Positions 47,928 through 58,446 of a DNA stretch of 64,000 nucleotides are shown one piece after another; positions within the stretch are counted from its first letter, which is position 1, and each line of letters starts with the position of its first letter. Source of the stretch: Pseudomonas sihuiensis. Lineage in GTDB: Bacteria; Pseudomonadota; Gammaproteobacteria; Pseudomonadales; Pseudomonadaceae. A program made the translations under genes and the position numbers. The stretch lies in NCBI RefSeq assembly GCF_900106015.1, contig NZ_LT629797.1, positions 3,968,001 through 4,032,000 on the forward strand, in the 5' to 3' direction. The notes beneath the pieces are model-generated. The model did no database searches. It was not told the DNA's origin and saw only the letters and a list, made by a program, of their open reading frames with translations.

Positions 47928-47946
47928 GCAAATGCAAATAATTAGC
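47928..47946. promoter_or_regulatory. Fur box upstream of the siderophore receptor
   Basis: GCAAATGCAAATAATTAGC agrees with the 19-base Fur consensus GATAATGATAATCATTATC at about 13 positions. It lies 83 bp before the receptor start, suitable for repressing its promoter when iron is plentiful. Confidence 0.7.
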
Positions 47947-48009
47947 GACAAAATTCTCGCAGCAGGCATCTTCCCAGTCAATACGAATAATTTACATCTA
48001 CAGCTGCAT

Positions 48010-48525
48010 TTATCTGCTTCTTAGGGTGCCGCAATCCGCCCCCACCCAACGTGCTCGACTTTCCATGCTGCTCGGCTGGCCGTTGTAAGTGCCTTTGACC
48101 TGGGTGGTGAATTCCTTGTCGCTGACGAAACGCGTCTCCCCTTCGCCCTGGGCATCCGGGCAGTTGAAACGGAATTTCCACAGCGTCGCGCTGCGTTCGA
48201 GAATCTCGTTGCTGCAGCCGGAGTCAGGATCGTGCAGGGGGATTTCCTGAGCCTTGATCTGCTCGGCGGTGAGGCACATCTGCACGCCACCGGCACCGAG
48301 TTTGATGCCCTGCTCGGCCATCATGTTCTCCATCATCTGCCGCTGTTCGGCCGGCAGGTTCTGCATCTGCGCCAGCATTTCCTCCATACCGGGCATGGCC
48401 TGGCCACCCACCTGCATGTTGTGCGAACTGACTTCCCAGACACCGGGCTGGAGATCCAGGGCGCTGGCCATGACGGGCGACAGGCAGAGGACGAGCGGGA
48501 TGGTGGAGCGAAATATAGGGCGCAT
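48010..48525 (-). CDS. DUF3617 exported protein
   Basis: A 171-residue protein. It has a signal peptide (MRPIFRSTIPLVLCLSPVMA) ending near SALD, then the DUF3617 start LQPGVWEVSSHNMQVGGQAMPGMEEM. Four Cys (MCLTAEQI, GCSNEILE, FNCPDAQ, DCGTLR) may form two disulfides. The ATG at 48525 has GGAG about 10 bases upstream. Function unknown; periplasmic. Confidence 0.85.
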   Translation of the reverse strand: MRPIFRSTIPLVLCLSPVMASALDLQPGVWEVSSHNMQVGGQAMPGMEEMLAQMQNLPAEQRQMMENMMAEQGIKLGAGGVQMCLTAEQIKAQEIPLHDPDSGCSNEILERSATLWKFRFNCPDAQGEGETRFVSDKEFTTQVKGTYNGQPSSMESRARWVGADCGTLRSR

Positions 48526-48576
48526 GACGGGTCTCCTGGGCGAGTGGTTAGCCAAGCCTAGCAGGCCCTAGATGAA

Positions 48577-48612
48577 CAAAACCCCCACAGGCTCGCGCCG
48601 CATGGGGGTTTC
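48577..48612 (-). terminator. Terminator for the TRAP/DUF1850 operon
   Basis: AAACCCCCA and TGGGGGTTT form a stem around GCTCGCGCCG. On the minus strand it ends with TTTTGTT, so it ends the leftward transcript 55 bases after the DUF1850 stop. Confidence 0.8.
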
Positions 48613-48666
48613 CTTCTTTTGATCCGGCACTTGTGGCGCCGGGAACCTGGGTCCGCTCTGGCGAAC

Positions 48667-49070
48667 CTAGCCCGCGTCAGCCGCAGGGGAGCTCAGCTCA
48701 CAGCTCCAGAGCTCCAACGCCGGCTGGCTCGCTTGTGGCGGGCCGAGCCAATCGCTCATCGGGCGACAACGCTGGTTGAAACACAGTTGGTAATCCCCGG
48801 CTTCAGGCGTACGCCCGACTCGCAGGGGTTGCAAAGGCGGTAGCTGACGCTGGTAGTGCCAGCTGCCATTGCGCAGTTCGGCGCCGTCGGGAATTTCCAT
48901 TCCGGCGCCGGAACCCTTGACCCGCGCCTCGCCGAGGACCAGGCCCTCGGCGGTGACACGGTAATCCTCTTCCCAGCGCACCTTCTCGATGGTGTGGGTC
49001 CAGGCCAGGGTGAAGGCCGGCGTTGGCAACTCTGCCCATACCGCGCCGGCCAACCCCAGGCACAGGCCGA

Positions 49071-49074
<4 letters not shown>
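48667..49074 (-). CDS. DUF1850 protein linked to the TAXI TRAP transporter
   Basis: A 135-residue protein with a short signal peptide (MIGLCLGLAGAVWA) then ELPTPAFTLAWTHTIEKVRWEEDYRV, the DUF1850 start. DUF1850 genes are regularly found with fused TRAP-TAXI permeases; the role is unproven. The start is GTG at 49074, which overlaps the permease TGA (GTGA). An upstream GTG inside the permease gene would add a non-conserved extension. Confidence 0.85.
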
Positions 49075-51098
<2,024 letters not shown>

Positions 51099-51230
51099 GG
51101 AGTGCAAACCTCATGACTACTTCGATACGGGACAGAGTCGCCAACAAAACCTACCGTCCATGAACGCCGGTTTTATTCGCGATTCTGTGAAGAACGGACC
51201 GCGGCGCAAGCGCCACGGCCCGAGCCGTCA

Positions 51231-52184
51231 TTACAGCGCGCCGGCTTCCTTGTAGAAGCGCTCGGCACCCGGGTGCAGCGGGATCGGCAGGTTCTGGGTA
51301 GCGGTCTCCAGCTTGATGTCCTGGGCGGCGGAGTGAGCGGTACCCAGACGGCCGAGGTTGTCGAACATCAGCTTGGTCATCTGGTAGGCCACCTCGTCGG
51401 ACACGCCTTCGTGAGTGACCAGGATGTTGGTGATGGCAACGGTGGGCACGTCGGCGTCCTGACCGTCGTAGGTGCCGGCCGGGATGGTGGCTGCCTCGTA
51501 GGCGGCGTTGTCGATCTTCGCGGTCACTTCGGCCGGGATAGCGACGAAGCTGATCTTCATGGTCGAAGCCAGGTCACGAATGGCGGCCATACCCAGACCG
51601 GAAGACTGCAGGGTGGCGTCCAGCTGACGGTTCTTGATCAGCTCGACCGACTCGGCGTAGGGCAGGAACTCGACCTTGCCCATGTCCTTGTAGGTCAGGC
51701 CAGCGGCTTCGAAGATGGCGCGAGCGTTGAGCTCGGTGCCGGACTTCGGCGCACCCACGGAGATACGCTTGCCCTTGAGGTCTTCCAGGGTCTTGATGCC
51801 GGATTCGGCGTTGGCAACGATCTGGATGTAGTTCGGGTAGGTACCGGCGATGGCGCGGATCTTCTTCAGCGGCGCCTTGAAGCCAGCGTCTTCGACGCCG
51901 TTCCAGGCATCGGCGACCGAGTCACCGAGGGCGAAGGCCAGCTCACCGCGACCGGCTTCGAGCAGGTTGAGGTTTTCCACCGACGCCTTGGTCGCCTGGA
52001 CCGAGGTCTTGGAGCCCTCGATGCCGTTGCTGTAGAGCTGCGAAAGGGCCACGCCGATCGGGTAGTACACACCGCTGGTACCGCCGGTGAGCACGTTGAT
52101 GAAAGTTGGGGCAGCGAGCACTGCGGTGCTGGCAGTGATGGCCGCGGCAGCGGCGAACAGGCTGAGTTTCTTGGTCAGTCGCAT
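51231..52184 (-). CDS. TAXI-type TRAP solute receptor
   Basis: A 317-residue TAXI-family periplasmic receptor. The signal peptide is MRLTKKLSLFAAAAAITAST with cleavage near VLA. The family motifs are INVLTGGTSGVYYPIGVALSQLY and the strand GKRISVGAPKSGTELNARAI. TAXI receptors usually bind glutamate or small dicarboxylates; the ligand here is unknown. It is first in the operon and driven by a sigma54-like promoter. A DctB/DctD-like two-component pair lies just upstream on the same strand. Confidence 0.94.
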   Translation of the reverse strand: MRLTKKLSLFAAAAAITASTAVLAAPTFINVLTGGTSGVYYPIGVALSQLYSNGIEGSKTSVQATKASVENLNLLEAGRGELAFALGDSVADAWNGVEDAGFKAPLKKIRAIAGTYPNYIQIVANAESGIKTLEDLKGKRISVGAPKSGTELNARAIFEAAGLTYKDMGKVEFLPYAESVELIKNRQLDATLQSSGLGMAAIRDLASTMKISFVAIPAEVTAKIDNAAYEAATIPAGTYDGQDADVPTVAITNILVTHEGVSDEVAYQMTKLMFDNLGRLGTAHSAAQDIKLETATQNLPIPLHPGAERFYKEAGAL

Positions 52185-52440
52185 GGAAGTATCTCCGTCG
52201 TTGTTATTGGCTGTATGCAGAGTTTCACTCTAGACGACGCCGCACAGGCAGCGTCGACGTTGCGCGATCAGCAGCGCAGGGTGCAGCGTAGGACAAGAGC
52301 CGCGGCGGGCGCGGTAGGAAGGCGGCCCATGCACGGCAGCGAGTGCGGCATGGCGCGAGGGGCATGGCAGTTCATGGGCTGACCTCTTGTCGTTGTTATG
52401 GTCGCCACGTCGGCAAGATGCTGCGCGGCTGTAACTGTCA

Positions 52441-52457
52441 TAGCAGATGCCGTGCCA
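52441..52457 (-). promoter_or_regulatory. Sigma54 (-24/-12) promoter for the TAXI TRAP operon
   Basis: Read on the minus strand, TGGCACGGCATCTGCTA matches TGGCAC-N5-TTGC with one change. The GG and GC dinucleotides are correctly spaced. Transcription would start near 52431, about 245 bases before the receptor ATG. The inverted pair GATCT/AGATC near 52490 is a possible activator site. The remaining 52185-52822 region has no gene; it holds this promoter, the 95 bp repeat copy B and a REP unit. Confidence 0.8.
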
Positions 52458-52670
52458 GGGCCTGAAAAGCCCGAGATAGAGGGGTTAGATCTAAAGATCA
52501 ATGGGTCATTGAGCGGGAAATCGCCTACATCTGTGACAGGGTCGGCAAAATTCCGCTTATCGCGTCACGCACCCCACAGTAGCCGCGCCCCGCGGCGAAT
52601 GGCGGCCATCACGCAATACCAAGCTCATACCCAAAAGCTTCGCCTCGGGGCGGGGCTGCCACAGGTCAAG

Positions 52671-52764
52671 GGAAACCGTCATGCCCGCGCAGGCGGGCAC
52701 CCAGAATCTGCCAATCAACAGGGCTCCCGACTTCGCGGGAGTGACGATAAGTGGCCTTTTCAGA
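52671..52764. repeat. 95 bp element with inverted ends, copy B
   Basis: The segment with GTCATGCCCGCGCAGGCGGG and CGGGAGTGACGATAAGTGGC is about 80-85 percent like copy A at 41404-41498, including CCAGAA and TTTTCAGAACATC. Its ends are less perfect than in copy A. A short REP unit (GCCGGCAAGCCGGCTCCTAC) follows at about 52797-52816. Confidence 0.8.
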
Positions 52765-52822
52765 ACATCTCAAGGTTAGCTGCCCACCCAAGATCGCCGG
52801 CAAGCCGGCTCCTACAGCGCGC

Positions 52823-54163
52823 TCATTCTTCGCCGCCTGGCAGATAATCACCGCGCGCCAGGCCATGGCGCTGCATCTTCTCGTTGAGGGTGCGGCGCGG
52901 CAGCTGCAGCATTTCCATCACCGCGGTGATGTTGCCCTGGCATTGTAGCAAGGCATTGTGCAGACACTGTGCCTCGAAGGCTTCCATCTGTTGCGCCAGC
53001 GCCTGACCGGCGAAGCGCTCGGCCGGCGGTGGGCTGGACAGCCCCAGGGCATGGCGCTCGGCGGCGTTGATCAGCTCACGGACGTTGCCCGGCCAGTCAT
53101 GACCGAGCAACCGAGCGAGCTCGCTCGGCGCCAGTGGCGGCGCTTCGCGCCCATGACGCAGCGCCGCCTCATGGGCGAAATGTTCGAACAGCAGCGGAAT
53201 GTCCTCGCGGCGCTCGCGCAGCGGCGGAATATGCAGGGTAGCGACGTTCAGGCGGTACACCAGGTCCTCGCGGAAACGCCCGGCCTTGACCTCGTCGAGC
53301 AGATCCGGCTTGGCCGCGCTGATCACTCGCAGATCGACCTGGATGCTCTTGTTCGAGCCGAGGCGTTCCAGGGTCTTCTCCTGCAGCACACGCAGCAGTT
53401 TGACCTGTTGCGCCAGCGGCAGACTCTCCACCTCGTCGAGGAACAGGGTACCGCCATCGGCATGCTCGATACGGCCGATGCGCCGTGCCTGGGCGCCAGT
53501 GAAGGCGCCGCTCTCGTGACCGAATAGCTCGCTTTCGAAGATGGTCTCGGGAATCGCCGCACAGTTCAGCGCGGCGAAGGCCTTGCTAGCCCGTGGGCTG
53601 AAATCGTGCAGGCTGCGCGCCACGCGCTCCTTGCCGCTGCCGGTCTCGCCGCGGATCAGCACGTTGACCGAGGTGCCGGCCAGTTCGAGGATCTGCCGCC
53701 GCAGGTTTTCCATCGGCCGCGAAATGCCGATCAGTTGGCTCTCGATACGGCCCTTGTCGGCCACCTGCCGACGCAGTTGGCGGTTCTCGCAAACCAGCCG
53801 GCGCTTATCCAGCGCACGGCGCACGCTGTCGAGCAGACGCTCGGGGGTGAAGGGTTTCTCGATGAAGTCATAGGCACCCTGACGCAGTGCCTGCACCGCC
53901 ATGGGTACATCGCCATGGCCGGTGACCAGGATCACCGGCAGGTCGGTGTCCACCTGCAGCAGCTTATCCAGCAATTGCAGGCCATCGCTGCCGGGCATAC
54001 GCACATCGCTGACGACGATGCCGGGGAAGTCGCGGTCGACCAGAGCCAAGGCTTCGGCCGCACTGGCGCAGGTACGCACCTCGAAACCGGACAGTTCCAG
54101 CCACTGCTGCACCGCCTCGCGAATCGCCGCTTCGTCGTCGACCACTATGACCTGAGCGCTCAT
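52823..54163 (-). CDS. Sigma54-dependent response regulator (DctD-like)
   Basis: A 446-residue NtrC-family activator. The receiver spans about 1-120 with phospho-acceptor Asp in VVSDVRMPG (near 53). The AAA+ domain covers about 140-375: Walker A GETGSGKE near 172, the sigma54-contact loop ESGAFTGA and Walker B GGTLFLDEVESLP. A Fis-type HTH (ITAVMEMLQLPRRTLNEKMQRHGL) is at the C-terminus. With the sensor kinase upstream and the -24/-12 promoter of the TAXI operon downstream, it most likely activates that transporter. Confidence 0.95.
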   Translation of the reverse strand: MSAQVIVVDDEAAIREAVQQWLELSGFEVRTCASAAEALALVDRDFPGIVVSDVRMPGSDGLQLLDKLLQVDTDLPVILVTGHGDVPMAVQALRQGAYDFIEKPFTPERLLDSVRRALDKRRLVCENRQLRRQVADKGRIESQLIGISRPMENLRRQILELAGTSVNVLIRGETGSGKERVARSLHDFSPRASKAFAALNCAAIPETIFESELFGHESGAFTGAQARRIGRIEHADGGTLFLDEVESLPLAQQVKLLRVLQEKTLERLGSNKSIQVDLRVISAAKPDLLDEVKAGRFREDLVYRLNVATLHIPPLRERREDIPLLFEHFAHEAALRHGREAPPLAPSELARLLGHDWPGNVRELINAAERHALGLSSPPPAERFAGQALAQQMEAFEAQCLHNALLQCQGNITAVMEMLQLPRRTLNEKMQRHGLARGDYLPGGEE

Positions 54164-54188
54164 GGTACCTCCTCTTGAGAACGGCCGC

Positions 54189-54358
54189 AGTGTAGGGTGG
54201 GTTAGCGCCGCGAACCACTATCTTCAACACAACCCCGCCAGTGCTGCGGCGCGTAACCCAACGGGCGATCTTCCCGCGAGACACCAATGGTGGGTTACGG
54301 CGCGGCATAAATTGCGGATTCATCGGTATGCGTGAAGTGCGCCTAACCCACCCTACGC
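54189..54358. repeat. Inverted GTAGGGTGGGTTAG repeat between regulator and kinase
   Basis: GTAGGGTGGGTTAG at about 54192 and CTAACCCACCCTAC at about 54344 are exact inverted copies, with further variants of the motif (GGTGGGTTACGGCGC, GCGTAACCCAACGGG) between them. The gap of 214 bases has no gene. It splits the kinase from the response regulator, so co-transcription is possible but not direct coupling. Confidence 0.6.
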
Positions 54359-54377
54359 AACCGACACTAACAGGCTG

Positions 54378-56129
54378 TTACGGCGCGGCCGGCAGCCTCA
54401 GGGTAAACACCGCGCCCAGCTCACCGTTATGCGCCTCCAACGTGCCGCCGAGATCGCGCACGATACCGTAGGACACCGCCAGCCCGAGCCCCAACCCCTG
54501 CCCCACCGGCTTGGTGGTGAAGAAGGGTTCGAATACCCGACCGAGGGTTTCCTCGGCGATGCCGCCGCCACTGTCCTCGACGCTGAGCAGGCAGCCATCA
54601 TCTTCGCAGGCGATGCGTACCAGCAGGATGCGTGATTCGCTGTCGGCCATGGCGTCGAGGGCGTTGTGCAGCAGGTTGAGGATCACCTGTTCGATGCGGA
54701 TGGCATCGCCAAGCACTTCGGCCTCTTCGTCGATCTGCGTGCGCAGCTCCACCTGCTCGCTGCGCATACGCGGCGCCAACAGCTGCAGGGCCTGCTCCAG
54801 CACATCACCGAGGCACAGGCGCTCGCTGAGGCCGGCCGGGGTCTTGCGGGCAAAGGTCTTGAGGTGGCCAGTCAGCGCCGCCATGCGCTGCAGCAGGCCA
54901 TCGATACGCTGCAGACCGTCGCGCACCGCTTCCGGCCGACCACTGTCGAGCAGCAGGCGCAGGCTGCCGAGCTGCATCTGCAGGGCGGTCAGCGGCTGGT
55001 TGATCTCGTGCGCCAGCGCCGCCGACATCTGCCCCAGCGCAGCCATCTTGGCGGCATGCACCAGGCCGTCCTGGGCTTCGCGCAGCTCGGCGGTACGCAG
55101 TTCCACCTCACGCTCCAGGCGCTCACGGATACCGGCCTGCAGGCGCTGGTTCTTGCGCCGCTGGATAAGGAACAACAGCAGGAAGGCGAAGGTCATCCAT
55201 ACCCCGGCAGCAGCCAGGCGATAGCTGCGCACGCTGTCCGCCAGACCGACCGGCTCGCTGAGCAGATGCAGGGTCCAGCCCTCTTCGGGCATGTGCAGAC
55301 GCTGCCAGAGATAGTCGCGATTACCGTCGGGGCCATCGACGCGCGCCCAGTCAGCATCGTCGTCGATATGCCGATGCACCTGATGCGCCAGCGGCTGCAG
55401 CGCCTGCTCGGCGTAGCGGCGCACCTCCACCAGTTCGGCGCGCGCCTGTTCGTCGAGTGGCTGCAAGGCGCGGAAGCGCCAGACCGGCTTGTTACTGAGG
55501 ATTACCACCTGATAGCTGTCGGCGACCAGCAGCACGCCGGGCTGACCGACCCATTCGCGCTGCAGGTCTTCCAGCTCCAGCTTGACCACCAGCACACCGA
55601 GCAGCTCACCCTTGGCATCGCGCACCACGTGGGAGAGGAAATAGCCGGGAATACCGGTGGTCACGCCCACCGCGAAATAGCGTGCACCGCCATCGCGCAG
55701 GGCGTTCTGGAAATAGGGCCTGAAGGCGTAGTTGTTACCGACAAAGCTGCTCCAGTCGCGCCAGTTGCTGGCCACCAGGGTTTCGCCCTGGGCATCGAGC
55801 AGGTACAGCACGGTAGAGCCGGCGGCCGCGTTGAGCCGCTCCAGGCGCTGGTTCAGCGCCTGGCGTAGCTGACGATCATGCGGCGCACGCAGCAGGCTGC
55901 GGATGTCGCTGTCCAGCGCCAGCACTTCAGGTACCGAGCTGAAGCGCTCGACCAGGGTGCGGATCGACTGGGCATAGAGCTGCAACTGCCCGCGCGCCTC
56001 GACACTGCGCTCGTCCCAGGCGCGCTGCTCGGCATGCCGTCCACCGAGCCAGAGGCTCAGCAGCAGACCGGCGAGAATCGCCAGAACGGTGAACAGTACG
56101 CGGTAACGATGCTGTTGCGGCAAGGGCAT
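54378..56129 (-). CDS. Sensor histidine kinase (DctB-like)
   Basis: A 583-residue kinase. One helix at about 12-30 and a second at about 290-312 enclose a double-Cache periplasmic domain. A coiled coil is followed by HisKA with the phospho-His in LAHEINQPLTALQMQL (near 362) and HATPase motifs ILNLLHNALDA (N box), VEDSGGGI (G1) and KPVGQGLGLGLAVSYGIV (G2). Domain order matches DctB, which senses C4-dicarboxylates. It pairs with the regulator at 52823. Confidence 0.95.
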   Translation of the reverse strand: MPLPQQHRYRVLFTVLAILAGLLLSLWLGGRHAEQRAWDERSVEARGQLQLYAQSIRTLVERFSSVPEVLALDSDIRSLLRAPHDRQLRQALNQRLERLNAAAGSTVLYLLDAQGETLVASNWRDWSSFVGNNYAFRPYFQNALRDGGARYFAVGVTTGIPGYFLSHVVRDAKGELLGVLVVKLELEDLQREWVGQPGVLLVADSYQVVILSNKPVWRFRALQPLDEQARAELVEVRRYAEQALQPLAHQVHRHIDDDADWARVDGPDGNRDYLWQRLHMPEEGWTLHLLSEPVGLADSVRSYRLAAAGVWMTFAFLLLFLIQRRKNQRLQAGIRERLEREVELRTAELREAQDGLVHAAKMAALGQMSAALAHEINQPLTALQMQLGSLRLLLDSGRPEAVRDGLQRIDGLLQRMAALTGHLKTFARKTPAGLSERLCLGDVLEQALQLLAPRMRSEQVELRTQIDEEAEVLGDAIRIEQVILNLLHNALDAMADSESRILLVRIACEDDGCLLSVEDSGGGIAEETLGRVFEPFFTTKPVGQGLGLGLAVSYGIVRDLGGTLEAHNGELGAVFTLRLPAAP

Positions 56130-56169
56130 AGGCGGCTCGCGGGATCAATACGAGCCGCATGTTACTCCA

Positions 56170-57354
56170 TCACGAATACAGGTCAGCACGGGTCCACGGC
56201 AGATCATGACCGCCGTCATCGCGTGGCTTCACCGCCAGGATCTGATGCAGGTTCATCCAGCCATGCTGGAAGCCATAGGCGCAGCCAGCCAGGTACAAAC
56301 GCCAGATGCGCAGCGACTTTTCCGGCACCCACTGCGCGGCGGCTTGCAACTGTCGCTCCAGACCCTGGCTCCACAACTGCAGGGTGCGCGCGTAGTGCAG
56401 ACGCAGGCTCTCGACATCGACGATCTCCAGCCCGGCCTCGCTAATCGCCTTGCTGATGGTCACCAAGTGCGGCAGCTCACCTTGCGGGAACACGTAGCGG
56501 TCGATGAACTCACCGGCGCCACGACCGACCGGACGGCCGTCGGTGAAGCGCGAGGTGATGCCATGGTTCATCACCAGACCGCCGGCCTTGACCGCGCCGA
56601 ACAGACGCTGGCAGTACAGCGGTAGATTGGCGTGGCCGACGTGCTCGAACATGCCGACGCTGACCACCTTGTCGAAGCGGCCGTCCTGCGGCAGGTCACG
56701 GTAATCCAGCAGCTCCAGGGTCACGCGCCCTTCCAGGCCTTCCTCGGCCACGCGCTGCAGGCCCAGCTCCAGCTGCGCCTGGCTGAGGGTGATGCCGTAG
56801 ACCTCGACGTCGAACTCGCGCGCGGCAAAACGCGCCAGGCCGCCCCAGCCGCTACCGACGTCGAGCAGCCTGTCACCCGGCTGCAGGCGCAGCTTGCGAC
56901 ACAGGTGGCGCAGCTTGGCCTGCTGGGCCTGGTTCAGGTCTTCCTGGCCGGTTTCGAAGTAGGCGCAGGAGTAGACCATGTCGCGGTCCAGCCACAGGCG
57001 GTAGAACTCGTTGGACAGATCGTAGTGGTAGCTGATGGCCTCGGCATCGCTGCGCTTATCGTGGGCGACGTAATGCTCAGTTGGTGTGGATTCATCACCG
57101 AGCAGCGCCGTACTCAGCGCATCGCCAACCTCGATGGCCTCTTCGATAGGGCCTTCCAGGTCCACCCGGCCTTCGACATAGGCAGCGCCCAGAGCATCCA
57201 GGCTGGGATGGGCCAGTTGCGTGACCAGCGAGGGATCCTTCACCACCAGCGTCACCCTGGGTTTGGGCCCAAGGTCGATCTGCTTGCCGTCCCACAGTTT
57301 CAGGCGCAGCGGCAGTCGTAGATCACGAAGTGCGGTGGGCAGTTGCGCGAGCAT
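56170..57354 (-). CDS. Cyclopropane-fatty-acid-synthase-family methyltransferase
   Basis: A 394-residue SAM-dependent methyltransferase of the Cfa family. An N-terminal lipid-binding-type domain (about 1-90) is followed by AISYHYDLSNEFYRLWLDRDMVYSCAYF, a Cfa hallmark. The SAM loop is LLDVGSGWGGLARFAA near 150. Active-site residues such as the Glu in GMFEHVGHANLP are present. The ATG at 57354 is chosen because AGGAGG lies 7 bases upstream; the ATG at 57360 would abut it. Cfa itself or a paralogue making other modified lipids cannot be told apart. Confidence 0.9.
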   Translation of the reverse strand: MLAQLPTALRDLRLPLRLKLWDGKQIDLGPKPRVTLVVKDPSLVTQLAHPSLDALGAAYVEGRVDLEGPIEEAIEVGDALSTALLGDESTPTEHYVAHDKRSDAEAISYHYDLSNEFYRLWLDRDMVYSCAYFETGQEDLNQAQQAKLRHLCRKLRLQPGDRLLDVGSGWGGLARFAAREFDVEVYGITLSQAQLELGLQRVAEEGLEGRVTLELLDYRDLPQDGRFDKVVSVGMFEHVGHANLPLYCQRLFGAVKAGGLVMNHGITSRFTDGRPVGRGAGEFIDRYVFPQGELPHLVTISKAISEAGLEIVDVESLRLHYARTLQLWSQGLERQLQAAAQWVPEKSLRIWRLYLAGCAYGFQHGWMNLHQILAVKPRDDGGHDLPWTRADLYS

Positions 57355-57438
57355 GGGCATCCCTCCTGGCCAGGAGTCTGTGTTACAGAGACTAGCTTAG
57401 ATGACCTTTGCGCCCTTGCAGCAGTTCGATCCTGGCGA

Positions 57439-58446
57439 CTAGCGGCGCCTGAGCAGGGCCACGAAGAACGCTCCGCCAATGGCGGCGGTGACGATGCCGA
57501 TGGGCAGATCCTGCGGCGCCAGCCAGGTGCGCGCGGCGACATCGACCCAGACCAGGAACAGCGCCCCCAGCAGCGCCGCCACCGGCAACACGCGACGATG
57601 CTCGGCGCCGACCAGAAAGCGCGCCACGTGCGGCAGCATCAGCCCGACGAAACCGATGGCGCCGGACAGCGACACCAGCACGCCAGTGAGCAGCGAGGCC
57701 ACCACGAATACCAGTAGGCGCACCCGCCTAGGCTCCAGGCCCAGGCTCACCGCACTCTGCTCGCCGGCCATCAGCGCATTCAGCGCGCGACCCAGGCCGA
57801 GCAGCACGGCCAGCGCCAACGCCAGGCACAGCGCCGGCAGCCAGAGCAGTTCCCAGCGCGCCAGGCCCAGGCCGCCAAGCATCCAGAACAGCACCGAGCT
57901 GGCCGCATGGGGGTTGCCCAGGTACAGCAACAGGTTGCTCGCTGCCATCATCACGAACGACACCGCCACGCCGGCCAGCAGCAGGCGCTCGCTGTGCAGC
58001 CGACCACCGCGGCTGGCAATCGCCAGCACCAGCAGCATGCTCGCCATGGCGCCGACGAAGGCCGCCAGCGGCAAGCTGAGCATCCCGGCGAACTCGCCCA
58101 GGTAGAGCACCACGAGCACCGCACCGAAGGCTGCGCCAGAGCTGACGCCGAGCAGGTGCGGGTCGGCCAGCGGGTTGCGCGTTACCGCCTGCAGCGCCGT
58201 ACCCACCAGGGCCAACCCAGCGCCCACCAACGCACCGAGCAGCACCCGTGGCGCGCGCAGTTGCCAGACGATGCTGTCCTGGCCGACGCTCACCGCCACT
58301 GCGGGCTCGATGCCGAACAGCTGCCGAGCGAGTATTGCCAGCACACGCTCCAGCGGCACCTGAGCCGCACCGAAGACCAGCGACAGCGCACAGGACAGCG
58401 CCAGCAATACCGTCAGGCCGAGCAGCAGCAAGTGAAAACGCGTCAC
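57439..58446 (-). CDS. FecCD-type ABC permease of the Zur/B12 operon
   Basis: A 335-residue permease of the BtuC/FecCD family with about ten helices. The typical blocks are RAPRVLLGALVGAGLALVGTALQAVTRNPLADPHLLGVSSGAAFGAVL and VSLSGAIGFVGLMLPHVARFL. It is the inner-membrane channel of the TonB-linked system. The start is GTG at 58446, overlapping the binding-protein TGA (GTGA). It is last in an operon in which every junction overlaps. The family carries B12, heme, siderophores or metal complexes. Confidence 0.92.
   Translation of the reverse strand: MTRFHLLLLGLTVLLALSCALSLVFGAAQVPLERVLAILARQLFGIEPAVAVSVGQDSIVWQLRAPRVLLGALVGAGLALVGTALQAVTRNPLADPHLLGVSSGAAFGAVLVVLYLGEFAGMLSLPLAAFVGAMASMLLVLAIASRGGRLHSERLLLAGVAVSFVMMAASNLLLYLGNPHAASSVLFWMLGGLGLARWELLWLPALCLALALAVLLGLGRALNALMAGEQSAVSLGLEPRRVRLLVFVVASLLTGVLVSLSGAIGFVGLMLPHVARFLVGAEHRRVLPVAALLGALFLVWVDVAARTWLAPQDLPIGIVTAAIGGAFFVALLRRR

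Noticed and set aside
52268..52847. Open frames in the region between the TAXI receptor and its regulator
   Set aside because: They have no ribosome site or recognisable pattern and overlap the sigma54 promoter and the repeat copy.
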